A DNA stretch of 64,000 bases, taken from contig NZ_JANZKU010000017.1 of NCBI RefSeq assembly GCF_025642785.1, forward strand, positions 1 to 64,000, given 5' to 3'. The DNA is from Pseudomonas sp. RIT-PI-AD (GTDB lineage: Bacteria > Pseudomonadota > Gammaproteobacteria > Pseudomonadales > Pseudomonadaceae). The position numbers and the translations under genes were made by a program. How positions within the stretch are numbered: the stretch's first letter is position 1; each line of letters begins with the position of its first letter. Under the pieces are notes generated by a model. The model saw nothing but the letters and a program-made list of their open reading frames with translations, was not told where the DNA came from and searched no databases. Below, piece by piece: positions 26,845 to 35,618 of the stretch.

Positions 26845-26859
26845 GTGAAAAATCCGTCA
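26845..26859 (-). promoter_or_regulatory. Weak ColR-box-like site between the LtaS-like gene and colR
   Basis: GTGAAAAATCCGTCA on the plus strand matches, on the minus strand, most of the published ColR consensus (YYNASNNYTTTTCAC), with about two mismatches. It lies in the 105-bp divergent spacer, 70 bp before the LtaS-like start and 22 bp before colR. Confidence 0.4.
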
Positions 26860-26880
26860 AATACCGGAGAACTCCAGACG

Positions 26881-27564
26881 ATGCGTATCCTGGTCATAGA
26901 GGACAACCGCGACATCCTCGCCAACGTGCTCGATTACTTGCAGCTCAAGGGCTACGGCGTGGATTGCGCGCAGGACGGCCTGAGCGGCCTGCACCTGGCC
27001 AGCACCGCGCATTACGACCTGGTGGTACTGGACATCATGCTTCCCGGCATCGATGGCTATCAGGTGTGCCGGCGCCTGCGCGAGGAAGGGCGCAACGAAG
27101 TGCCGATCCTCATGCTCACCGCCCGCGATGCGCTCGACGACCGCTTGCAGGGGTTGCGGGCGGGGGCGGACGACTACCTGGTCAAGCCCTTCGCCCTGTC
27201 CGAGCTGGTGGCGCGCATCGAGGCGATCCTGCGGCGCACCCAGGGCGGACGTACGCGCCGGTTGCAGGTGGCGGATCTGCTCTACGACCTGGACACGCTG
27301 CACGTCAGCCGCGCCGGCCAACCCCTCAAGCTGAATCCTTTGGGCCTGAGGCTGTTGGCGGTGCTGATGCAGAAGAGCCCGGCGGTGGTGCGCCGCGAGG
27401 CGCTGGAAGAGGCGCTCTGGGGCGACGACTGCCCGGACAGCGACGCCCTGCGCAGCCATATCCACCAACTGCGCCAGGTCATCGATAAGCCGTTCGACAA
27501 ACCCCTGCTGCACACCCTGCACGGCATGGGCTATCGGCTCGCGGAGCAGACCGATGGCCTCTAA
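26881..27564 (+). CDS. colR: ColR, OmpR-family response regulator
   Basis: 227 residues, the exact size of Pseudomonas ColR. The receiver domain (about 1-115) has the acidic pocket in VIEDNRD, the phospho-acceptor Asp in LVVLDIMLPGIDGY, and the Lys of DDYLVKPF. The winged-helix domain includes LNPLGLRLLAVLMQKSPAVV and SDALRSHIHQLRQVIDKPFD, and ends HTLHGMGYRLAE. ColR-ColS responds to excess metals such as zinc and controls envelope-modifying genes. The ATG at 26881 (GGAGAA upstream) was chosen over an upstream GTG. It overlaps colS. Confidence 0.88.
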   Translation: MRILVIEDNRDILANVLDYLQLKGYGVDCAQDGLSGLHLASTAHYDLVVLDIMLPGIDGYQVCRRLREEGRNEVPILMLTARDALDDRLQGLRAGADDYLVKPFALSELVARIEAILRRTQGGRTRRLQVADLLYDLDTLHVSRAGQPLKLNPLGLRLLAVLMQKSPAVVRREALEEALWGDDCPDSDALRSHIHQLRQVIDKPFDKPLLHTLHGMGYRLAEQTDGL

Positions 27565-28819
27565 GCAACCTTTCGCCCGGCGCCTGCTGATCGCCTTCGT
27601 GCTGATGACGGTGCTGGTCAGCGGCCTGTTTTCCCTGAGCATCGTGGCGGTGGTGCATTTCATCGAGGAGCATTTGGTTTCCGAGGAACTGAACCGCGAG
27701 CTGAACGAGGTGCTTCACGAGGACCTCAAGCACGGCCGTCCGCCGCGCCTGGACTCGAAGACGCGATTCTTCGCCTCCGCCCTGGAGGGCTACAGCATCC
27801 CCAAGCAGTTCTCCGGACAGCCGGAGGGATTCGCCGAGGTGGTCGATCACGACGAGGCGTTCTACGTGTATACCCGCCGCATCAACGGGCACACCTACCT
27901 GCTGGTGCAGGAGCAGCGCGACTTCGAGGCCCGCGAGCAGGCGCTGTTCAACGTGGTGCTCGCGGGTTTCCTGCTGACCGTGGTCGGCTCCTGGGCGCTG
28001 GGCTTGTTCATGGCGCGCAAGGTGATGGCGCCGATCAGTCGCCTGGCCCAGCAGGTACGCCATCGCGATCAGTTGCACAGCCTGGCGCCACCGCTGGCGC
28101 CGGAGTACCCCGACGATGAAATCGGCCAGTTGGCGGCGGCGTTCGACAGCACGCTCGGCCAGGTGCGGCAGGCCCTGGAGCGCGAGCGGCTGTTCACCAG
28201 CGACGTCAGCCATGAGCTGCGCACGCCGCTGATGGTCATCGCCACCTCCTGCGAGTTGCTCGAGGAATCGCCCCTGGACCTCCGCCAACGCGAGCAGATC
28301 GAGCGGATCGACCGGGCCAGCGGCGAGATGCGCGAGCTGGTGCAGACCTTCCTGCACCTGGCGAGGAACCAGGACGACCAGGTCGCCGCCGGCAGCAGCC
28401 TGGCCGGCGTGGCGGCCGAGCAGGTGACCCGCTGGGGCCCCATGCTGGCGGAGAAGGGGCTGGACTTCCAATGGGTGGAGGAGGGCCGCGACGAGGGCCT
28501 CTACAACCCGACTTTCCTCGGCGCGGTGATGGCCAACCTGCTGCGCAACGCGCTGCACTACACCGAGCAGGGCCAGGTGCGCCTGGTGCTCGAGTCGGGC
28601 GGGTTTCGCGTGGAGGACAGCGGCGCCGGCATTCCCGAGGAACAGCACGAGCAGATCTTCCTTCCCTTCGTGCGCGGCTTCGAGGCCCGTGGCGAGGGAC
28701 TGGGCCTGGGCCTTTCGCTGGTCAAGCGAATCTGCGCCAAGCAGGGTTGGACGATTGGCGTGCAGAATCTCGCCCAGGGCGGAACCTGTTTCAAGGTGTC
28801 TCTGGCGGGGGGCAGATAA
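27554..28819 (+). CDS. colS: ColS, sensor histidine kinase
   Basis: 421 residues. Two membrane helices (about 10-34 and 132-153) flank a roughly 100-residue periplasmic domain rich in acidic residues. This domain contains two ExxE patterns (Glu49-Glu52 and Glu125-Glu128), the type of motif implicated in metal sensing by ColS. HAMP follows, then the H box FTSDVSHELRTPL (His220), the N box ANLLRNALHYTE and the G boxes VEDSGAGIPEE and GEGLGLGLSLVK. It overlaps colR by 11 bp. Its partner is ColR. The assignment rests on the gene pair, ColR size, neighbouring methyltransferase and downstream ColR box. Confidence 0.85.
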   Translation: MASKQPFARRLLIAFVLMTVLVSGLFSLSIVAVVHFIEEHLVSEELNRELNEVLHEDLKHGRPPRLDSKTRFFASALEGYSIPKQFSGQPEGFAEVVDHDEAFYVYTRRINGHTYLLVQEQRDFEAREQALFNVVLAGFLLTVVGSWALGLFMARKVMAPISRLAQQVRHRDQLHSLAPPLAPEYPDDEIGQLAAAFDSTLGQVRQALERERLFTSDVSHELRTPLMVIATSCELLEESPLDLRQREQIERIDRASGEMRELVQTFLHLARNQDDQVAAGSSLAGVAAEQVTRWGPMLAEKGLDFQWVEEGRDEGLYNPTFLGAVMANLLRNALHYTEQGQVRLVLESGGFRVEDSGAGIPEEQHEQIFLPFVRGFEARGEGLGLGLSLVKRICAKQGWTIGVQNLAQGGTCFKVSLAGGR

Positions 28820-28830
28820 CGTTTTTTTCA
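28816..28830 (+). promoter_or_regulatory. ColR box upstream of the methyltransferase gene
   Basis: ATAACGTTTTTTCAC fits the ColR consensus YYNASNNYTTTTCAC at every fixed position except the first. It starts at the colS stop codon and lies 70 bp before the methyltransferase ATG, where ColR would activate that gene separately from colRS. Confidence 0.68.
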
Positions 28831-28899
28831 CATCCCCTTGACGGTCTCTTGAGGTTCGCCGCCCTAGGGTGGCGCACGTACTTCATCAGGACGTTCGTC

Positions 28900-29589
28900 A
28901 TGACCAAGCCCGACACCCTCGAACTCGATTTCTCCCGCAAGTACGATTTCGCCCACTCCCAGCAGTACCTGCGCAAGCACCGGGAGGGGCTGGCACGGCG
29001 CCTGTCCCATTGGCGCGACCTCCAGGTGGCGCGCCAGGCGCTGCGGCTGGCCGGCCAGCCGGACCTGGTGCTGGACCTGCCCTGCGGCGCCGGACGTTTC
29101 TGGCCGCTGCTGGCGGAACGAGCCGACCGGGTGATCCTCGCCGCCGACAATTCCGCGGACATGCTCGCCACCGCGCGCGCCGCGCAGGCGGCCGAGGTGG
29201 TGGCGCGGGTCAGCAGCTTCCAGACCTCGGCCTTCGCCATCGACCTGGGCGCCAACGCGGTGGACTGCATCTTCTGCATCCGCTTGCTGCATCACGTCGA
29301 AGCGGCGGAGCATCGCCTGGCGATCCTGCGTGAGTTCCACCGGGTCAGCCGCGATACGGTCATCCTGTCGCTCTGGGTGGACGGCAACTACAAGGCCTGG
29401 AAACGCAGGCGCCTCGAGCGCCATCGGGCCCTGGAGGGGCGGGCGACGCAGAACCGCAACCGCTTCGTGGTGGCCCGGCGGGTGATCGAGCGCGAATTCG
29501 CCGAGGCCGGCTTCCGGATCGTCGGCCACCGCGATTTCCTGCCCGGCTACGCCATGTGGCGCACCTACGTGCTGCGCAAGCCGAATTGA
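28900..29589 (+). CDS. Class I SAM-dependent methyltransferase linked to colRS
   Basis: 229 residues. The SAM-binding motif I is VLDLPCGAGRFWPLL (about 55-69), the acidic motif II region is ILAADNSADML, and the post-motif segment is VDCIFCIRLLHHV. The start MTKPDTLELDFSRKYDFAHS and the position right after colS match the orf222/PA4379-type gene that follows colS in many Pseudomonas genomes. There it is a ColR target thought to modify envelope components. The inaA gene that often follows it elsewhere is absent here. The ATG at 28900 gives the family N-terminus. Confidence 0.85.
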   Translation: MTKPDTLELDFSRKYDFAHSQQYLRKHREGLARRLSHWRDLQVARQALRLAGQPDLVLDLPCGAGRFWPLLAERADRVILAADNSADMLATARAAQAAEVVARVSSFQTSAFAIDLGANAVDCIFCIRLLHHVEAAEHRLAILREFHRVSRDTVILSLWVDGNYKAWKRRRLERHRALEGRATQNRNRFVVARRVIEREFAEAGFRIVGHRDFLPGYAMWRTYVLRKPN

Positions 29590-29833
29590 AGCCAGGCATT
29601 GGGTCGCGTCGGCGCCTAGGCGCAACGGCGCGATCCGCCGGGCGAGCGGGGCGGTCACCCGAGCGATGCAACGCCGCGCCCCCGGCGGGGTCCAACCGTC
29701 GCTGCACCTTAACCCGCCCCGCACCTCTGGGCCTCAGGGAGGTTGTTCGCGGTATCCCTCGCAGTTCGGCAAGCCCGCTGGCATGGCTTGCGCTGCCCTA
29801 GGATCGTGGCGCCCTCTCGGTTTCCGGAGATCC

Positions 29834-30355
29834 ATGACGATGAAAATCCATTACCCCCTTGCCCTGGTCGCCCTGCTCGCGGGCGGCGCCGATAGCCTGG
29901 CCGCCGAAGCGGGCCAGGATCTGGTGCCCGGGTTGTTCCCGCGAACGCCCTTTCAGTTCACCGCCCACGGCGAGTTCGTCGCCGGCAGCATGAGCAACGA
30001 GGTGACCTTAGAGGTGCCCAGTGGCAAGCGCCTGGTGATCGAAACGGTCACCACCAAGGTGGAAGTCCCCGCCGACCACCAGGTCACCTCGGTGACGGTG
30101 CGGACCGACGTCGGCGGTGTCACCGCCTGGCACGAGATACCCGTGTCCAAGGGGGCGACCTTCACCTCGGCTTTCAAAAACAAGCTGAATTTGTACGGGG
30201 GGGCCGAGCAGGTCCGCCTCTACGCCGACCCCGGCAGTACGGTGTCGATCATGGCGCACCGGGACGTCGACGTTTGCCCGCCGTTGTGCGGCAGTAGCAT
30301 GGTGTACATCTCGGGTTACCTGATCTCCGAATACAGCCCCAGCCTGGCGCCTTGA
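29834..30355 (+). CDS. Secreted hypothetical protein
   Basis: 173 residues from an ATG at 29834 with GGAGA upstream. A signal peptide covers about residues 1-23 (ALVALLAGGADSLAA). The mature protein is predicted mostly beta-stranded: VTLEVPSGKRLVIETVTTKV, VTSVTVRTDVGGVTAWHEIP and VRLYADPGSTVSIMA are alternating strands. It has a cysteine pair in CPPLCG. It resembles small periplasmic proteins of unknown function. No operon partner is visible; it reads toward the efflux operon. Confidence 0.7.
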   Translation: MTMKIHYPLALVALLAGGADSLAAEAGQDLVPGLFPRTPFQFTAHGEFVAGSMSNEVTLEVPSGKRLVIETVTTKVEVPADHQVTSVTVRTDVGGVTAWHEIPVSKGATFTSAFKNKLNLYGGAEQVRLYADPGSTVSIMAHRDVDVCPPLCGSSMVYISGYLISEYSPSLAP

Positions 30356-30493
30356 TCGCCGCGTCCGCCCGCTCTTGTCAGGCGGACGGACGGGACGGGC
30401 CCTCCTGAGTTCGGTCGAGCGAGCGCGGCAGGGCTCCACTCCTTTTTCCGCTCGACCTCGACGGCGCCCTTCGAGGCTGCAAGTCCCTTCCAA

Positions 30494-30515
30494 CGAAAAG
30501 CGGCCGGAAGGCCGC
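30494..30515 (-). terminator. Terminator of the efflux operon
   Basis: Read on the minus strand, GCGGCC-ttcc-GGCCGC (30500-30515) is followed by CTTTTCGTTG. A strong short stem with a partial T run, 18 bp beyond the stop of the EmrB-type gene, is a convincing stop for the leftward operon. Confidence 0.75.
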
Positions 30516-30532
30516 GTCCCGCCCGCCGGGGC

Positions 30533-32059
30533 TCAGTGGCCGCCGGCGGACTCGCTGCTCTTGGCGAAGAAGGGGGGCTTGGCCAGCCAGATGATCAGCA
30601 CCAGCGCGGCGAACAGCCAGCCCATCAGGGTGAACTGGTCCACCGTCGCCAGCATGTAGGCCTGGTGCTCCACCACCCGGTCGATCTGCGCCGCGCTGGC
30701 TTGCGAGGCGCCGCCGAGGTGGTCCAGGTAGCGTTGCGTCGCCGGGCTGTAGGCGGTCACGTGCTCGCTGAGCTGGGCGTGGTGGAAGATCTCCCGGCGG
30801 TGCCAGATCCAGGTGGTCAGGGACGAGGCGAAGCTGCCGCCGAGCACTCGGAGGAAGGTCGCCAGGCCGGAGCCGTCGGCGATTTCCTGGGGCTTGAGGC
30901 TGGACAGCAAAATGCTGGTGGTGGGCATGAAGAACAGCGCGATACCCAGGCCCATGAACGCCTGCACCGCGGCGATGTGCAGGTAGTCCACGTCGGTGCT
31001 GAATTGCGCGCGCATGTAGCAGGACGCGCCGATCACCAGGAAGGAGCCGGCGGCCAGCAGGCGCAGATCGGTCTTGTGGGCGAAGCGCCCGACCAGCGGC
31101 GAAAGGAACACCGGCAGGATGCCGATCGGCGCCGCCGCCAGCCCGGCCCATACCGGCGTGTAGCCCATCTGCGTCTGCAACCACTGCGGCAGGATCAGGT
31201 TGATGCCGAAGAACCCGGCATAGCCCAGCACCAGCGACAGGGTGCCGACGCTGAAGTTGCGGTAGCGGAACAACCGCAGGTTGATGATCGGGTGTTCGTC
31301 GGTGAGCTCCCAGATCACCAGGGCCACCAGGGCGATCACCGACACGGCGGTGGCGCCGAGGATGAAGTTGGATTCGAACCAGTCGAGGTCGTTGCCTTTG
31401 TCCAGCACCACTTGCAGCAGGCCGACGCCGAGCACCAGCAGGGCCAGCCCGACGTAGTCGATGGGCTTGTGGACGATGGCTTCCGGACGCTTGCGCAACT
31501 GCGTCCACACCACCAGCGCGGCGAAGATGCCGATCGGTACGTTGATGAAGAAAATCCACGGCCAGCTGTAGTTGTCGGTCAGCCAGCCGCCCGAGATCGG
31601 CCCGATGATCGGCGCCACCACCGTCACCATCGCCAGCAGCGCCAGGGCCATGCCGCGCTTGGCGGCGGGAAAGATCGCCAGCAGGAGCGTCTGCGCCATG
31701 GGGTAGAGCGGTCCGGCGACGAACCCCTGCAGCGCACGGAACACCACCAGTTCCGGCATCGAGCGGGCGATGCCGCAGAGGAACGAGGTGATCACGAACA
31801 GGATCACCGAGGCGAGGAACAGTTTCACTTCGCCGAAGCGCCGCGCCATCCAGCCGGTCAGGGGCAGGGCGATGGCGTTGCACACGGCGAACGACGTGAC
31901 CACCCAGGTGCCTTGTTCGGAGCTCACCCCGAGGTTGCCGGAAATGGTCGGCAACGCCACGTTGGCGATGGTGGTGTCGAGCACCTGCATGAAGGTCGCC
32001 AGGGAGATGCCGACCACGGCGAGCGCCATGTTCGCCGGGCGGAAGGTGTTTTCGCTCAT
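30533..32059 (-). CDS. DHA2-family (EmrB-type) drug efflux transporter
   Basis: 508 residues, 14 predicted membrane helices. It shows the MFS motif A region GWMARRFGEVKLFLASV and the DHA2 motif LDTTIANVALPTISGNLG at the N-terminus. The motif C-like segment is GPLYPMAQTLLLAIFP followed by APIIGPISGGWLTDNYSWPW. It is a proton-driven pump that works with an EmrA-type adaptor and an outer-membrane channel to expel hydrophobic compounds. It is the last gene of the leftward operon marR-OMF-emrA-emrB, 11 bp after the adaptor gene, with a terminator just downstream. Confidence 0.94.
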   Translation of the reverse strand: MSENTFRPANMALAVVGISLATFMQVLDTTIANVALPTISGNLGVSSEQGTWVVTSFAVCNAIALPLTGWMARRFGEVKLFLASVILFVITSFLCGIARSMPELVVFRALQGFVAGPLYPMAQTLLLAIFPAAKRGMALALLAMVTVVAPIIGPISGGWLTDNYSWPWIFFINVPIGIFAALVVWTQLRKRPEAIVHKPIDYVGLALLVLGVGLLQVVLDKGNDLDWFESNFILGATAVSVIALVALVIWELTDEHPIINLRLFRYRNFSVGTLSLVLGYAGFFGINLILPQWLQTQMGYTPVWAGLAAAPIGILPVFLSPLVGRFAHKTDLRLLAAGSFLVIGASCYMRAQFSTDVDYLHIAAVQAFMGLGIALFFMPTTSILLSSLKPQEIADGSGLATFLRVLGGSFASSLTTWIWHRREIFHHAQLSEHVTAYSPATQRYLDHLGGASQASAAQIDRVVEHQAYMLATVDQFTLMGWLFAALVLIIWLAKPPFFAKSSESAGGH

Positions 32060-32070
32060 GACTGCTCCGC

Positions 32071-33345
32071 TCAGCGCCTGGCCATGCCGGCGTCCCGGCC
32101 AGCCGGGGCGTTGCTCCGGATGATCCGCTCGATCAGCGCGTCGGCCTCGGCCAGTTGGCGTTCGTAGACGTCGGTGGCGAAGCGTGGCTGGCTCAGGGGT
32201 TTCTGCGCGAGCAACTCGCCGTCCTGGTCGTGCAAGTCGACGGTAACGTCGGTGGACAGGCCGATGCGCAGCGGATGTTCTTTTAGGTTGTCCGGCTCCA
32301 GGCGGATGCGCACCGGCAGGCGCTGGACGATCTTGATCCAGTTGCCGCTGGCGTTCTGCGCCGGCAGCAGGGAGAACGCCGTGCCGGTGCCGACGCCGAG
32401 GCTCTCGACGCGGCCGCGATAGCGCACGTCGTCGCCATAGAGGTCGGTGTGCACCTCCACCGGCTGGCCGATGCGCATGTCGCGCAGCTGGGTTTCCTTG
32501 AAGTTGGCGTCAACCCAGATCTGCTCCAGGGGCACCACCGCCATCAGTGGGGTACCCGGCTGCACGCGGCTGCCGACCTGCACCGAGCGCTGCGCGACAT
32601 AGCCACTGACCGGCGCGATCAGACTGCTGCGCGCCTGGTTCAGGTAGGCCTGGCGCATCTGCGCGGCGGCGGCCTTGACGTCTGGATGGGAGGCCACCTC
32701 GGTTTCGTCCACCAGCGCCGAGTTGGTATCCAGTTGCTGCTGCGCGGAAGTCAGGGCGCTCTGCGCGGAAGTCAGGGCGTCGCGGGAGTGGGACAGTTCC
32801 TCCTGGGAAATCGCCCCACCCTGGGCGAGCTTCTGCCGGCGCGCGTAGTCCGAGCGGGCACGCTCCACCTCGACCCGGCGCGAGGCGACTTGGGCCTTGT
32901 AGGAGTCCACGTTGCTGTACAGCCCGCGCACCTGGCGCACGGTCTTCGCCAGGTTGGCCTCGGCGCTCTGCAACGCCACTTCGCTGTCACTCGGGTCGAA
33001 GCGCACCAGTTCCTGGCCCTGCTGGACGAAATCGCCGTCGTCGGCGGCGATGCTCACCACGGTACCGGTCACCTGCGGGGTGATCTGCACCAGGTTGCCG
33101 TTGATGTAGGCATCGTCGGTGTTTTCGTGGAAGCGGCCGTAGAGCACGTGATAGAGGTACACGCCGAGGCCGGCGAGCAGGACCACCACGACCAGACCGA
33201 TCAGCAGCAGCTTGCGTTTGCGCGGGTTGCCCTTGGGCGCGTCCTGGTCGGCGTTGGCGGCCTTGTCGTCGCGGGGCGCCGCGGGCGTCTCGGGTCGTTC
33301 CTGGTCCGCGGTGTTGGCGGGGGTATGTGGCGTGGTATCGGCCAT
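32071..33345 (-). CDS. EmrA-type membrane-fusion adaptor (HlyD family)
   Basis: 424 residues from the ATG at 33343-33345, whose spacing to GAGG is better than that of a GTG two codons upstream. The N-terminus is polar and Pro/Asp-rich. One membrane helix follows (about 46-68), then a biotinyl-lipoyl-like half (ENTDDAYINGNLVQITPQVT), a coiled-coil hairpin (QSAEANLAKTVRQVRGLYSN through SAQQQLDTNSALVD) and the beta-barrel (APVSGYVAQRSVQVGSRVQP). It joins the EmrB pump to the outer-membrane channel. It lies 10 bp from the channel gene upstream. Confidence 0.93.
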   Translation of the reverse strand: MADTTPHTPANTADQERPETPAAPRDDKAANADQDAPKGNPRKRKLLLIGLVVVVLLAGLGVYLYHVLYGRFHENTDDAYINGNLVQITPQVTGTVVSIAADDGDFVQQGQELVRFDPSDSEVALQSAEANLAKTVRQVRGLYSNVDSYKAQVASRRVEVERARSDYARRQKLAQGGAISQEELSHSRDALTSAQSALTSAQQQLDTNSALVDETEVASHPDVKAAAAQMRQAYLNQARSSLIAPVSGYVAQRSVQVGSRVQPGTPLMAVVPLEQIWVDANFKETQLRDMRIGQPVEVHTDLYGDDVRYRGRVESLGVGTGTAFSLLPAQNASGNWIKIVQRLPVRIRLEPDNLKEHPLRIGLSTDVTVDLHDQDGELLAQKPLSQPRFATDVYERQLAEADALIERIIRSNAPAGRDAGMARR

Positions 33346-33355
33346 GGTCACGTCC

Positions 33356-34813
33356 TCAATTCGAACTGTTCGCGGCCGCCGCCAGGGGCGGCGGCGTGAT
33401 GGAAGGTTGGTAGCCGCCGCCGAGCGCCTGCATCAGCAGCATGGCGTTGTCGATGCGTTCGGCCGCCAGGCTGGCCAGTTGGCGGTCGGCTTGCAGCAAC
33501 TGCTGCTCGACGCTCAGTGCATCGAGGTAGCTGCCGATGCCCTCGCCGTAGCGGCGCATGGCGATCTCGTAGGAGCTGTGGGCGATGTCGCGAGCGCGTT
33601 GCTGCTGCTCGATCTGCCGTTCCAGGGCGCGCAAGCGGGTGATGGCATCGGCCACGTCGCCCAGGGCGCCGACCAGTGTCTGGTTGTACTGCGCCACCAC
33701 CAAGTCGTAGTCGGCATCCGCGCCGGCCAGGTCGGCGCGTCGGCGCCCGCCGTCGAAGATCGGCAAGGACAACGCCGGAGCCAGGTTGAAGTAGCGGCTC
33801 GGCGCGGCGAACAGCGCGTCGCCGAGCAACGATTTCACCCCGGCCGCGGCGCTCAGGTTGAGGTTGGGGTAGAACTCGGTCTTGGTCGCGGCGATGTCGC
33901 GGGACGCCGCTTCCACCCGCCAGCGCGCCGCCACCAGGTCCGGGCGCCGGCCGATCAACTCGGCCGGCACCTGTTCCGGCAGACTGACCGCGGTCGGTGC
34001 GATCAGGCTCGGACGCGGCAGTTCGGCGCCGCGGTCCGGGCCCTGGCCGAGCAGCACGGCGAGGCGGATCTGCGCGCCGCGCACCTGTTGTTGCGCGGCG
34101 GTCAGCGCGGCTTCCGAGGCGGCTTCGATGCTCTGGGTCTGTTGCAACTGGAATTCGCTGTCCAGCCCGGCGCCCACCCGGCGCTGGGCCAGGTCGAGCA
34201 TGTTGCGGGTACGTTCGAGGTCCTGCTCGGCGATGTCCTGGGTGCTGTAGGCCAGACCGAGGTCGTTGTAGCCCCGTGCCACGTCGGCGGCCAGGCTCAG
34301 GCGCGCGGCCTGCCGATCCACTTCGGCGGCGCGGGCGCGGCCCAGCGCGGCCTCCCAGGCGTCGCGCTGGCCGCCCCAGAGATCGAAGGTGTAGCTGCCC
34401 TGCACGGCGAGGGTGCGCAGGGTGCTGTAGCGTCCGCCGTTGCCCGAGGGGTCGTCGGCCCGCGCCAGTCGCGAACGGCTGATTTCGGCGACGGTGCCGA
34501 TTTCCGGCATGCGCGCGGCGTCCGCGGCCAGTGCCGCGGCGTCCGCCTGGCGTGCGCGGGCGGCCGCCACCTGCATGTCCGGATTGCTCGTCAGCGCCTC
34601 GCGGATCAGGCCGTCCAGGCGGGCGTCGCCCAGGTCGTTCCACCAGTCGGCGCGTGGCCAGGCGGCCGCCGACAGCGGGCCGTCGAAGGTGCGCTCGCCG
34701 TGCAGGCTGGCGGCGTCCAGGGGCTTGCCCTGCGGGTCCAGGCCATGGGAGGAAACGCAGCCGGCCAGGACCAGGGCGATGCTGAGCGCTATGAGAGGAA
34801 CTCGATGATTCAT
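33356..34813 (-). CDS. OprM/NodT-family outer-membrane efflux lipoprotein
   Basis: 485 residues starting MNHRVPLIALSIALVLAGC, a lipoprotein signal with lipobox LAGC. Two OEP repeats follow, typical of TolC-like channels: LDGLIREALTSNPDMQVAAA in the first and SRYFNLAPALSLPIFDGGRR in the second, plus IGRRPDLVAARWRVEAAS, a marker of the RND/NodT branch. It forms the outer-membrane exit for the EmrAB-type pump. The ATG at 34811-34813 is translationally coupled (4-bp overlap) to the regulator gene. Confidence 0.93.
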   Translation of the reverse strand: MNHRVPLIALSIALVLAGCVSSHGLDPQGKPLDAASLHGERTFDGPLSAAAWPRADWWNDLGDARLDGLIREALTSNPDMQVAAARARQADAAALAADAARMPEIGTVAEISRSRLARADDPSGNGGRYSTLRTLAVQGSYTFDLWGGQRDAWEAALGRARAAEVDRQAARLSLAADVARGYNDLGLAYSTQDIAEQDLERTRNMLDLAQRRVGAGLDSEFQLQQTQSIEAASEAALTAAQQQVRGAQIRLAVLLGQGPDRGAELPRPSLIAPTAVSLPEQVPAELIGRRPDLVAARWRVEAASRDIAATKTEFYPNLNLSAAAGVKSLLGDALFAAPSRYFNLAPALSLPIFDGGRRRADLAGADADYDLVVAQYNQTLVGALGDVADAITRLRALERQIEQQQRARDIAHSSYEIAMRRYGEGIGSYLDALSVEQQLLQADRQLASLAAERIDNAMLLMQALGGGYQPSITPPPLAAAANSSN

Positions 34814-35280
34814 GTTCGGAGCTCTCCGGGGGTGTCCGGTGCCGAGGGGGTGAGCAGCTTGCCCAGCAGGCGCTGGAGCTCGTCGAACTCGGCGGGTTCG
34901 AGCGGGCCGGTCAATTCGTTCATCGCGTCGGCGGCGATGCGGTTGATGTGTTTGCTGAAAGCCCGGCCCTGCTCGGTCAGATGCAGGCGTACCTGGCGAC
35001 GATCCGCCGAGCTGCGCTCGCGTTCGATCAGGCCCTTGCATTCCAGGCGGTCGAGCATGCGGGTCATCGCGCCGCTGTCGAGGGACAGCGGACGGCATAG
35101 CGTGGCGGGCGTGTCGAGGTTGTCGCGGGCGAGCAACAGCAGGACCTTGAACTGCGCGACCGTGACGTCGTGGGGCGCCAGGTGCTTGTCCAGCAGGCTG
35201 TCCTTGCGCTGGTTGACCAGGTGGAGCAGGTGGCCCAGGGAGTAATGCACGGGAAAGGTCTCTCGATCGAAATGTGCCAA
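34810..35280 (-). CDS. MarR-family regulator of the efflux operon
   Basis: 156 residues if the TTG at 35278-35280 is the start; a GTG at 35248-35250 with GAGAG upstream would give 146. Family alignment keeps the ETFPVHYSLGHLL segment, which favours the longer form. The winged helix-turn-helix includes TVAQFKVLLLLARDNLDTPA, LSLDSGAMTRMLDRLECKGL and the wing RERSSADRRQVRLHLTEQGR. As the first gene of the operon it encodes, it probably represses its own promoter until a toxic ligand binds. Two palindromes just upstream are likely its operators. Confidence 0.88.
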   Translation of the reverse strand: MAHFDRETFPVHYSLGHLLHLVNQRKDSLLDKHLAPHDVTVAQFKVLLLLARDNLDTPATLCRPLSLDSGAMTRMLDRLECKGLIERERSSADRRQVRLHLTEQGRAFSKHINRIAADAMNELTGPLEPAEFDELQRLLGKLLTPSAPDTPGELRT

Positions 35281-35286
35281 TGCAGT

Positions 35287-35302
35287 ATCTGCCTAGTCAG
35301 AT
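35287..35302. promoter_or_regulatory. Proximal MarR operator candidate
   Basis: ATCTG-CCTAGT-CAGAT is an inverted repeat with perfect 5-bp arms starting 7 bp from the regulator start. It shares the core CTGCCTAG with the palindrome at 35318-35331. Two similar sites in front of a MarR gene fit autorepression. Confidence 0.6.
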
Positions 35303-35317
35303 AGAGGCGCTCATTCT

Positions 35318-35331
35318 ACTGCCTAGGCAGA
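35318..35331. promoter_or_regulatory. Distal MarR operator candidate
   Basis: ACTGCCTAGGCAGA contains the perfect 12-bp palindrome CTGCCTAGGCAG. Its centre is about 30 bp, roughly three helical turns, from the centre of the proximal site, so two dimers could bind the same DNA face. Confidence 0.62.
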
Positions 35332-35618
35332 TAAAGCAAAGGTCAGTTTCGACAACAATCCGTTCCGGCCAACGCTATCTGTGCCCTCAGCGAGACAGTG
35401 AGGCGGGCGTGCGGCGGCTGCCGAGATTTCCTCTCGCGGCGGGCCGGGCGGCGATCCAGCGCGCCCCGACACCGAGGCGTTGGCGTGTGGCCCCGCCGCC
35501 TCGGGCGGCAGGCACGCCGTACCGCGGATTGCCGAGTTTTTTGCTGAACCCCTTGCCGGGGCGTCGATCAGACACACGCAGCCGGCGCGTCGGCCGCGCC
35601 ACCTCCCAGGGATTCGTC
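35332..35618. other. Intergenic region between the MarR and permease genes
   Basis: About 290 bp with no supportable gene. It must carry the promoter of the permease gene. Only GC-rich sequence is seen apart from the MarR palindromes to its left. Confidence 0.45.
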
